In this document: one piece after another, positions 54,690 through 64,000 of the stretch
Layout: every line of letters begins with the position of its first letter
Numbering within the stretch: position 1 is the stretch's first letter
Source: Datura wrightii
Taxonomy: Eukaryota; Streptophyta; Magnoliopsida; Solanales; Solanaceae
NCBI GenBank assembly: GCA_035772735.1
Contig: JASDFA010000020.1
Coordinates: 13,495,501 to 13,559,500 of the forward strand
Reading direction: 5' to 3'
DNA: 64,000 bases
Made by a program: the position numbers and the translations under genes
Notes under the pieces: generated by a model
Told to the model about the DNA's origin: nothing
The model's input: only the letters and a program-made list of their open reading frames with translations
The model's database searches: none

Positions 54690-57261
54690 TGTCACAACCC
54701 GCCTTGGGGGGTATGACTGGCACCTGGTGCCCTACTAGGACCTGAACTGCTAGACTCCTGAGCCTGAGCACATCTGGTGCCTGGCTGGCTCTAACTCAGA
54801 TTCAGGGAAACAATGGGCTATATAATGGCTATAAAAACAGCCTCCGGCCGACTAGGCTTATAGCCACCTGTACTAACAGCTAACCAGAAACATATGAATA
54901 TAGGGGAGCCTATGCGGGCCGACAAGGCCACCATGCTGTCTAGTCTCAACAATGAAATATTGGGAAGCTACGTGACCGACAAGGTCACCACTACTGTCAA
55001 GCTATGGCCCCACACGACCAACATGAAAGAAACAGAAGTACTAACAGCTATACAACTGGACGGCCTTACACGACCAGCTCATCTGGCCATAGGGAAATAT
55101 ATACAGACTGCAAGCCTCTAAGAATACAAATACTGATAAGATGGTCGGGACAGGGCCCCGGCCTACCCATACTGTACAACAAAAGAAAAGGGATAAACCT
55201 CTAGCTATCTAGCTCCGGATGACTGGAGCTGATGACCCTGTGAGCTGACTGGGATCACGAGGTATCGGCCCCTTGTCTATGAGTACCTGCAGGCAAGTAA
55301 TGCAGCGCCCCCAAGGGACGTCGGTACCACTGGTACTGAGTATGTAAAACAATAACTGAAAGAAATATCTGAAAAACAACAACACAACTGATGGAACTGA
55401 AATAGGAAGGAATAGATTAACTGACTGAAAATGTAAAGCTATGCCTACTCCTAACTATACTGGAAGGAGTAGGAGTCATACCTGAAGATGTATCATTCTA
55501 TTGTCGATCTACTCATATCTAGTGTAACATGGCATAACATAACATAACATAACATAGCACACACAAACCTTATCCGGCCCCCATAAGCCGGGAGGTACAA
55601 CCAACACGCAATCTATACCCCTACCCCGGTCGTCTCATCTTCTATAATAACTATAAGCATCCTGCCGGTCCCCTGGGTATGCACTTGGGCTCATTGAGCC
55701 CCTGACTATAATTGTACCTGAGTCCGGAGGACTCCTGAATCAACACCCGGGCGTATCCGCTCGATGGGGGTGTATAAGGGCCGACCAAGGCACAATATGG
55801 GGAAAACTAGCATCCCATCTTCGTCCCTTGTGGGACGGCATGCCACTCCGTAGAGCGACATATCCTCGTCCTCTGGCGGACGAGTCGATACAGCTATTAA
55901 CCCTGGGGCGGTCATGGATGCTAGGTAATCCAACCCCAAGACAATACAGTGGTCTCAACTAGTAATACTATCTGCATATACCACATACTGAAGCTAATGA
56001 TAATAATGTATCTGTACATACTGTATGCTAAACTAGCGATAATGATATGTAAGCATTTAACATATGCTAAGACTGGTAATGGTATATATATATATATAAT
56101 CTTCTGCCATACTGTACTGAGTCTAATGTTGAACAAGATATAATTTTTCTGTTGGAAACCATGTTGTATAACTGAGTTTCTATAGTAACATGATTTACTA
56201 TTTCTAACATGCTTTCTAAACTTCCTTTTAACCTATCATTCTACTTCTGAGATGCCTTACAGATACTTACATTGCTTTACTAAGCTTCAACTAAATACGA
56301 TAATATCCTAACATTCTTTACTAAATCACATACTGGGCATGCTGTACAGTTCCTAACACTCGTATCAGAGTTTATATCGTGCTAGCAAGTTCCACGCTAT
56401 ACATAACATGATGCTTCCAATACCGTACCAACATTCGTAATAAACATAACACACGACTTCTGAACATTCTACTGGCCTTTAAACTACTTTACTATACTGA
56501 GACTACTAACTTGCCGAGGAAACTAGCTTTACATACCTTCACTTCTGATTTCCCGTCTAACCGACGTAGCTTGGTTAGTATTTCAGCTATTCCTCCCAAC
56601 TGCATTCATATATATATATCAATCAGTACTAAATACAACTTTATTCTGAAAGATGACATCACTTTCGATATAATTATAGCCTAAACTTAGACTTGTCGAA
56701 AGACGGTCAAAAACTCGCTATTTTTCAGAAGTCCAGAAGGGAGAAATACTCACTTCATAGCTAGGAACACATAGACACTAGTTTGGAGCAATTCCACTTA
56801 CCATAGTCCGGTAGCTCGACGATTCGTCGGTCGTATTTCGCGAAACTAAATCAGTAGGAATACTCTCTGCTGCTAAATACTTCGATATCTGAGGTTAATT
56901 TGGGTTTGGACTACGTTTAGCAGTGTAACCGGACGAAAATATATCTACCTTCTTCGTTCTCCTCTGCTCCTCTGTGTTTTCTGGAAATTTTTATAAGTTT
57001 TAAATGAATTAAAACCGAAGTGGGGCTTTATATACTTGAGCCTGGACAAGGCCAACGTGTCACGGAGCCAACGCGGAGGCCCCACCTCTGTGACACGTTG
57101 CCATCGTGGAGGGGCTCTGCCTCGGCTCCTTCCGCGATGGTTCGACAGGTTATCTGTCTAATCCTTTCCCGGGCCTTTCTCTAGCACGTATGGCATTCAA
57201 ATACGCCTAACCACCGTGCGAATAGGCCATCTAGGTGTCGGAAATCTTACGGGGTATAACA
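54690..57261 (-). repeat. Solo LTR F inserted in integrase of B
   Basis: A 2,572-base LTR-like unit from tgtcacaaccc to ggggtataaca with TSD gttag (54685-54689, 57262-57266). It contains no gag, pol, primer site or purine tract. Its first part resembles LTR A. On the minus strand a TATATAAA box (57027-57034) follows the hairpin module (57056-57097) by 21 bases. A short (aacat)n repeat is at 55532-55556. Confidence 0.85.
57027..57097 (-). promoter_or_regulatory. TATA box and hairpin module of LTR F
   Basis: On the minus strand: CGTGTCACAGAG (57097-57086), 18 bases, CTCCGTGACACG (57067-57056), then TATATAAA (57034-57027). One arm position is mismatched. The module matches that of D, though the surrounding LTRs are unrelated. 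Confidence 0.6.
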
Positions 57262-57960
57262 GTTAGACTTCATGGGGTGCCATTGGCCATTATTTTAGAT
57301 AGGGGTACCCAGTCCACCTCCCATTTCTGGAAGTCTTTTCAGAAGGGACTTGGCATTCAGGTCAACCATAGCACAACTTTTCACCCGCAAATAGATGGGC
57401 AAGCTGAGCGAAATCCCTAGAAGACATATTGAGAGCGTGTGTGATCGATTTTAAGGGTAATTAGGATGACTATTTGCCTCTTATCGAGTTTGCGTACGAC
57501 AACAGCTACCACTCTAGCATTCAGATGGCCCCATTTGATGCATTATAAGAAGGAGATGTGGATCTCCTATAGGGTGGTTCGAGGTTGGTGAAGCTACTTT
57601 GATAGGGCTAGACTCAATTCACGAGGCAATGTAGAAGGTTCAACTCATCTGAGAAAGATTAAAAATAGCTCTGAGCTGCCAGAAGTCTTATGCCGATGTG
57701 CGGAGAAGAGAGTTGGAGTTTGTAGTTGATGATTGGGTTTACCTAAAAATTTCTCCCATGAAAGGGGTGATGAGGTTCGAAAAGTAGGGGAAGCTCAGTT
57801 TGATATATGTGGGACCTTATAGATTTTGAGACGTATCGGTAATGTAGCCTATGAGCTAGAATTACCTTCAGAATTAGCAGTTGTGCACCCAGTATTCCAT
57901 GTGTCACTTTTGAAGAAGTACATCAGGAATCCAACCTCAGTTGTGCCATTAGACAATTCT
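57262..57960 (+). pseudogene. Integrase C-terminal half (element B)
   Basis: Continues the core with RLHGVPLAIILDRGTQ (second Asp) and STTFHPQIDGQAER (catalytic Glu), then a stop. The C-terminal domain is visible in shifted frames: IGWFEVGEATLIGLDSIHEA-like sequence near 57570, then SYADVRRRELEFVVDDWVYL and ISPMKGVMRF. Multiple stops. Confidence 0.82.
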
Positions 57961-58137
57961 CTCATATGAGGAGGTACCAGTCCAGATCCTTGACCGTCAG
58001 GTTCATAAGTTAAGGAACAAAGAAATAGCTTCAGTCAAGGTATTATGGAGAAATCAGCAGGAGGACGGAGCTACGTGGGAGGCTGAAGCAGATATGATGG
58101 CCACATATCCACACTTGTTCTTTACCGACTCTGTTAC
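57961..58137 (+). pseudogene. Chromodomain at the end of integrase (element B)
   Basis: Reads YEEVPVQILDRQVHKL, then EIASVKVLWRNQQEDGATWE with EADMMATYPHLF, the typical chromodomain of plant chromoviruses. The aromatic W and charged strand pattern are present. The domain targets integration to heterochromatin by binding methylated histone H3. It establishes B as a chromovirus. Confidence 0.85.
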
Positions 58138-58376
58138 AACCTAAAATGTTAGTGTACCTTAGAGACTGATTTAGTTGTTGGATTCAATTCATGTATACAA
58201 GTTTCATTTATGACTTTGGATATATGTATGAAAAGTGGATTTGGTTCAGCTATGTATTTTGAAGCAAAGGCAGTCATTCTGTCAGTTTTGGAATTAAATG
58301 AATAGTTTTAGAAAAATTTTGATTGTTATTCTCTGCTTTCCTGTGTGTTTTCCAACATTCAAGGACAAATGTTCCC

Positions 58377-58388
58377 AAGGAGGAGATA
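58377..58388 (+). other. Polypurine tract (element B)
   Basis: aaggaggagata directly before the 3' LTR start at 58390, as expected for the primer of plus-strand synthesis. Confidence 0.85.
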
Positions 58389-58389
58389 T

Positions 58390-60486
58390 TGTAATGCCCC
58401 GGAAACTCAAGGACTAGATCCGAGACTTAAATCAGAAAATCTGAAAAATCTGTAGAAATTGTCACAGAACGACTCACCTAACAGGTCGTTGAGAGACCTA
58501 ACGACCCGTTAGGTCAGCTGTGAGAAGGTGGTTTGAGAATTTATAAGGGAGAGACAGTGTACCCAATGGAAGACCTCACGAGTCGTGGTCAGTCACCACT
58601 ACCCGTTAGGTCATTCGTGAGCAGGCGGGGTCAGGAATTTAAATAGTTGGGTAATGTACTTGACGGATGGTGACCACAAGTCGTGGTCACCAGTAACGAC
58701 TCGTTAAGTCCCCCGTTACCAGCCCTAGTTAATTGTTAGGCAGTGCACCTAACGAGTGTTAGCACGAGTCATGGTCACTGACCACAACCCGTTAGGTCAC
58801 CCGTTAGAGTCACCTGACAATTTTTCCCTGCGACTTTCTAAGGGCTATTTAGTTACTTTCTATTCTCCTAAACTTCAAATTACGTTGTTTTGGTCATAAT
58901 TTAAGATCTACTAGTGGAGAAAAATAGTTCATTCCTCATTCCCACTCTAAGTTTTCAGAAAAGTCATCGTAAGCTCTCCTCTCAAGAACCCTTCAAGCAA
59001 GTCTAGGGTTTTCCTCCATTGCAGCAGTCCAAGTTTTCTCCTTCAAGAAACTTCAACTCAGGTATGTGGGAATTCAACAAGGGAAATTTGTTCTTCTCTT
59101 GTATCCCCCAAAACCCTCCCATAGTTTCTCTATTAGTTTTAGCTCTGAGTTTTTGAATACAAAAAAATTATATGTTATTATTTGTTAATTTCACATAGAA
59201 TGATATCCTTGCTTCTTATTGATATGATCTCCATCAATTCTTACCTGAATTGTTGATGTTCTTGCCAAAGTGAATTTAAGCCCTAAATTTTCGAGTAAAG
59301 ACTATTTGTGTATTAAATTCCTTCTAGTTTGTGAAGTGTGATTTGGGATGAATTTTCTAGTATTTCTTATTGTTTATATGTTAAGTAAATACTCCATTGA
59401 TAAGAATGATTTTAGCCTATCGAATAAGATTTCTTTAATTCTTGAAATTTTGCCATATTATGGAACTCCCATGTTGTTGGAATGTGTTGAGTTTTGTATT
59501 AGCTGCTTAGTAGTTCAGTTCAGTTAGAATGTAGAACCTCGTCAGAACTATTCAAAATTTGTCAACTGAACAGTTTGACTTCAGTCTTTTCCCGAGGTGT
59601 CAGTGGTGCCTCCTAGTTATCAGAATCAGACTCAAAACTTAGTTTCTTTGGTCCACTAGGTGGTCATGACACTTTAGATAAACAACTCTGACTAGCCTCA
59701 GGACCCTAGAAAAATTATAGTTTGTTCTTATATGGTTAGGATGCTTCTAGATAAGTAGCTCTGACCAGTCTAGAACCCAGTTTTAGAATCTAGTCTGATA
59801 AGACTCTCAGGGTACTTTTAGTCATGTATCCTGACTAGTCTTGAACCCCAGTGTCGAGCTATCAGCTTAATACGTAGTTTAGGATTTCTAGTGGGAGTAG
59901 GACTTAGCGCCGAGCGGACCGTGGTTCCAGCGCACCTGGTTCCCAGAACTATGTTGCCAGCATAAGTTACAGTATTTATTGGCCTGATTGGCCCTAGACT
60001 TATGTGATCACCCAATTCATGCCTTTATACGCTGGTAAGGTATATTGGGTCCTATGGCTGGGGTGTATACATCGGACTCCACGTCTAGCTCACGTGGTTA
60101 TATGTCGGTTATAGACTCTCCCATTAGTCAGTCAAGTCCAGTTTCCGAATAAGCAACTTAGTTCAGTTCCAGTTCTATCAGTTTAGCCCAGCTCAGTACA
60201 GTATTTCAGACTTAGGACATGTCTTTGACCATCAAACAGGGTCATCTTGACCATTTCAGTTTACTTCAGTAGTTCAATTTAGTTTACTTGTTGGTCATTG
60301 CATGTCATTTCAGTTCAGACTTTATATTCAGTTATGTTTTCTCCCACTTACTCAGTACATTCAAAGTACTGACACATACTTTTATGTTGTATAATTTCAT
60401 GATACAGTAGCAGCTTCTCAAACTCAGCATTGTTAGTCGCCGCGGTTCAGATCCTCCACCTTAGCAGTTGAAGTGTGAGTCCTCAT
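58390..60486 (+). repeat. 3' LTR of element B, truncated
   Basis: Aligns with 48507-50570 in the same order and stops at gtgagtcctcat, where the next LTR begins. About 300 bases of the LTR end are missing. Numerous substitutions and small indels separate it from the 5' LTR. Confidence 0.9.
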
Positions 60487-60536
60487 TGTTGACACCCAAT
60501 TTTGACCTCCCTACACCCCGTCTAAGTTGCGTATTG

Positions 60537-60556
60537 ATATATATATATATATATAT
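60537..60556. repeat. (TA)n microsatellite
   Basis: Twenty bases of alternating a and t near the start of the long LTR. Confidence 0.95.
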
Positions 60557-63424
60557 GCATATTTTAAAATTACCTTTTTTAGCAAAATTATTTAATTCGC
60601 ATTCATAATATTCTATCATTAATTAGCATACATATTTGAATTATTCACATAATTATGTTAATTTATATTTCTAAAATATTTTATTACATTTATTTCAATG
60701 TTTTTAATCTTCCAATATTATATGTAATTACATTATATATAATATATTGAAAAATAATAATATACATACATACATATTTTCAATTAAATAAGAATTATTT
60801 ACAAAATATAATTTACTTAGTTATTTATATGTAATAACAATATTTATATTATTTTAAATTAGATTATCGTGTTACTTATTTATTAAATTACTTTTGTGTG
60901 TAGTGTTTTAATAGCAGCTATTCCAATTGTTTCCTATTTATTTGAAATCTAGCCATTTTCTATCTGATTTATGTCAATTTTAGCCCATCTAAGTCAATTT
61001 TAGCTATTATTTAAATCAATTTCACCCATAAATTATTCTCAACCCATTAACCCATCAGTGACCGCAATCTGACCCATTCGGTTAGATTCAATCCTATTCA
61101 TTCATACCCCATAGATCCAACGACTGAGGTTAAATCTACCTATTTTCCTTTAATATCACTAACACCCCCCAAACCCTAAAAAATACTCCCATTATTTTCA
61201 CTCCTTCTCTATCAGACCAGCACCACAGCCGCTTTAACCCTCTCTTCTCCGACTAAACTGCCGCAGTCCCTTCTCCTCTCCCTCGGCCTCTCTCATCTTT
61301 CTCCGACGAAACGCCGCCTCCTTCTACTCTCGTCTCCTTCTCACCTTACCAGATCCACCACCATCGGAGAAACACAAACACCAAACCACCTCCATTAATT
61401 TTAATCGCCGTCTGCACTACGCCGACATAAAAACCACCAGCCGCACCTCCCTCTTTTCCTTCCCCTCTCCATTTTTGTCCAGCAACCACTAGTGAGATAG
61501 GATCGCCATGAAAGAAGCGAATACTCCCTTTCTTCCTCTACTTTTCTCCGCTGCACACTACCGTCGCTTCGTCTTCTCCGGTGAGCTGGCAATCTCAGCG
61601 GCATACCTCACTCTCTCTCCCTCCATTAACACCGGCGCACCACCGCTAGCAGCCACCAACTCCACTCTTCCTCCGTTTTCTTTTCCTTCTCACCTCACCA
61701 GATCCAGCCACCCATCGGAAAACCACCACACCACGAACCACTGTGTAAGTAACCACGACTACTATCACTATGTTCAAATATGGTTATGACATTTTCTCAA
61801 GTGATTAAGGTCACCGACTTACTTTCGTTTTTATTTACACTTTATGTTTGTAAGATTCTTTTAAACATGTGAAAGTTTTGGTGATAATTTTAGCACAAAA
61901 TAGAGTGGTTATTACTATCCTATGCAGGTGCAATGCAATATGTGGAAAACTCTTTGTTACATATTCTGATTGAGCCTTAATTCTCCATTATACCTTATTC
62001 GGTCATTAATTTTACATCCCGTCTTTCGGAGTATGTCCTTGTATGTTTTAATTTTGGGCATTATAATCTTTTCTTGAAGTTCGCCTTGCTCAAATCGCTA
62101 GATTGTTTATGATTCTCATCATCCCTTTGAATTAGGTTCTGAATATTTTTTCTTCTTAAATTAATTCATGACAATTTGATAATATTAAAAATGATTATGT
62201 TGTTACTGTCCTTTAAACATGTAACAACCTTTAAATTATTTTATTATTGATTAAGTGTTGATTTGTTTTACTAGAGAAAACTCTCTTATAATTTGTATTT
62301 CCTCTCTCTCCCTTTCTTCAATTAATTAGGAAAGATTGATATTTGCCGATTTTGGTAGACTCTGATTTCGAAATATGATTTGCTTCAAAGAATACGCTTG
62401 TTTGATAGTTCATTTTATTTAATTCCTTTTTGTTCGATCATGATATCATACTTTATGGTAATTTACTATTCTTATTTATGCCATCTGTGACAATTGTAAT
62501 ATTTAGCAAGAATTTGTGTATTAATTAAGTCTCTCTTATTTCGATTAGCTAGATAGTTCATTACTTGTTTATTTGTGATGAAATTGATTTGATTTCAAAC
62601 CTCAATATCTATCTATATGAAAATGTATAAAACGTATTTGATTTTCCTAAGCAAATCAACTGCAACGTATGATGATTTATGGTAATTTTAGATAGTTTAG
62701 CCTCTTAATCACATCATGTTAATTAAGGAGAATCTTTTCCAGATTGATTGTGTTAATATTTTCTCTTTCCTTACTTTATTAGGATAAATTTAATAAATAT
62801 TTGTTTATTGTATGATTTGATTTTTTTTAAAAAAAGGAACTTGTGACAGACTTTCTCCCTCCCCTTAAATTTATTTAATATTTTGTTTGAATATGGAAAA
62901 GCTTGTTCAGTTTGGGACATTCTAATTTGATTTATATTTTGAGAAAAAAAGGGGTCTTTGATTGACGGTACAAAATATCTCCTTTTCCCTCGAATCTCCT
63001 TACGGATTGACTATATAAGTATGCCCTTCATTTTTTCTCTAAAGGAGGGAGGAGGACTTCCCTCTATTCTTTTAACAACTTTCATTCAAACTTAACATGT
63101 TCTTCACCAATACAACTTTGCTCTATCTAGTCATATAATATTAAACATTGCTCTCTCTCTTCACATATTCTCATTGCTTCGCATAGCTTTGTTGAGTTTC
63201 TGCTCTTCTATATTAATTCACATACCTTTTAACTAGTGAGTACATCCAACTACTCACTTGTCATGATATTTCTGTCTTTGAGCTAGCGAATATAAGAATG
63301 TTTTGTGCATAGATGTGTTACTTGAAGTGTGCATATTTGAATCGATATTGTTTACTAGTTCATTTATGTCCTCTTGATAGAATGCAAATCTTTGAGATTT
63401 ATATAATCATTGACTCTACTATTG

Positions 63425-63427
<3 letters not shown>

Positions 63428-63456
<29 letters not shown>
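63428..63456. repeat. (TA)n microsatellite
   Basis: Twenty-nine bases of alternating t and a, a likely length-polymorphic site. Confidence 0.95.
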
Positions 63457-63459
<3 letters not shown>

Positions 63460-63710
63460 TCCCGCACTTGTTTAGTCTTTTGAAGCAGGTATTCCTTTAC
63501 CTTTGTTGGGGTGTATCGGAGAGTCGCTAGGATGAAGAAAGACTAAATCTAGTTAAATTTGTCACTATTTTTATGTACTTTACTTATTTGTTCATTTACC
63601 TATTTTTCATCACTTGTAACAATCGTAGTAAACACAAGTAATAGTGGAAAGGGGGTCTATTATTTTTGAGGGGTGGGGTTTGTATATCTTTTATCATTTT
63701 AATTGTACGA

Positions 63711-63830
63711 TTAGATACCATGCCTATAGGATTTAATTGATACGATAATATTTAGATATCATGCCTATAGGATTTAATTGATACGATAATATTTAGAAAT
63801 CATGTCTATAGTATAATAATCTGTTTGAAA
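63711..63830. repeat. 41-base tandem repeat, about 2.5 to 3 copies
   Basis: Units start ttagatacca (63711), ttagatatca (63752) and ttagaaatca (63793), each followed by tgcctatagg or a variant and aattgatacgataat. The third is degenerate. Confidence 0.8.
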
Positions 63831-64000
63831 TCATGTCTTTGAATAATGTCATGTTCAAACACTAGAAATCATGTTCAATGAACTCGAGGCTATATGAAAC
63901 CTTTCATGCTAATTGCTTTTAAGTTATTATTTGTTTTGTTTGACGTTAATCACCTTTAAAAGCCCTAAGAATTCTAGACCCAAACTCCAAAATTGTTGTC

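Larger units (their letters stand above)
48507..60486 (+). mobile_element. Element B: chromovirus (Tekay/Del-like) with gag-pol and chromodomain
   Basis: A + strand element: 5' LTR 48507-50892, initiator tRNA-Met primer site, gag with zinc knuckles, protease, RT, RNase H, integrase (split by solo LTR F), chromodomain, purine tract, and 3' LTR 58390-60486. The 3' LTR is cut short at 60486 by a new LTR. The LTRs differ at many sites, so the insertion is old. The left flank is gcaat (48502-48506); its partner is lost. All genes carry stops or frameshifts. Confidence 0.92.
60487..64000 (+). repeat. Start of a long LTR, Ogre/Tat-like (tentative)
   Basis: Begins tgttgacacccaattttgacc, a start I associate with very long LTRs of the Ogre/Tat type. 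At least 3.5 kb with no coding sequence follow. It contains TA microsatellites at 60537-60556 and 63428-63456, and a C/T-rich tract with ccgacgaaacgccgcc-like sequence (61200-61750). Open frames across that tract are chance. A 41-base tandem repeat lies at 63711-63830. The right end is outside the window, so identity is uncertain. Confidence 0.5.

Noticed and set aside
55706..55958. Overlapping minus-strand frames in LTR F as a gene
   Set aside because: They lack domains, lie within a repeat flanked by a target duplication, and overlap each other in different frames.
61401..61789. Two overlapping open frames in the C/T-rich island, as a host gene
   Set aside because: They are on opposite strands of the same low-complexity GC-rich tract and show no domain, no codon structure and no flanking gene signals. 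They lie within LTR-like sequence.

Overview
This 64 kb window is plant heterochromatin built almost wholly from nested transposable elements. I see no intact host gene, rRNA or tRNA gene. The families suggest a dicot with a large genome, most likely Solanaceae and possibly pepper (Capsicum): chromovirus LTRs of about 2.4 kb primed by initiator tRNA-Met, Athila-group elements primed by tRNA-Asp, a Sirevirus-like copia element, and a Mutator-like element (MULE) with a Ulp1-like gene. The species is an inference.

Layout, left to right. 1-391 is the end of an LTR running in from outside. 392-5032 (minus) is an internally deleted chromovirus (element E) with its 5' LTR. E sits in a + strand Sirevirus-like copia remnant (5033-6806, resuming at 24481). 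The copia is also split by Athila-group element C (6807-24480, TSD agtag), which has no coding capacity and is itself split by the fuller Athila element D (11485-24217, TSD gctgc). D carries gag, protease, RT, RNase H, integrase and a third ORF, all broken by stops and frameshifts. 24553-28340 is a minus-strand chromovirus gag, PBS and LTR (A). 28957-41703 is pol-less Athila element H, interrupted by gag-only element G (29105-33558, TSD gtgag) and by a solo LTR of the C family (37106-38525). 41704-44365 holds a chromovirus LTR (J) and an LTR end (K). 44366-48506 is a MULE remnant: a Ulp1-like pseudogene with an intron, a convergent transposase remnant, and tandem repeats between them. 48507-60486 is chromovirus B (+ strand) with a chromodomain, split in its integrase by solo LTR F (54690-57261, TSD gttag). 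60487-64000 is the start of a very long LTR, perhaps Ogre/Tat-like.

The most interesting signals are cis-acting. (1) Seven small hairpins with covarying stems and a four-base loop (sense strand RGGA or GAGA) lie beside purine tracts, twice per Athila-group element, including elements with no coding capacity left. (2) A hairpin module containing ACGTGTC lies just upstream of the TATA box in two unrelated LTR families (D and F), and two copies sit ahead of ORF3 inside D. (3) ORF3 of D and of H appears to have its own promoter-like block and a leader intron of about 0.7 kb. These suggest a conserved regulatory architecture in the Athila group that remains while coding capacity decays. All coordinates and repeat comparisons were made by eye.
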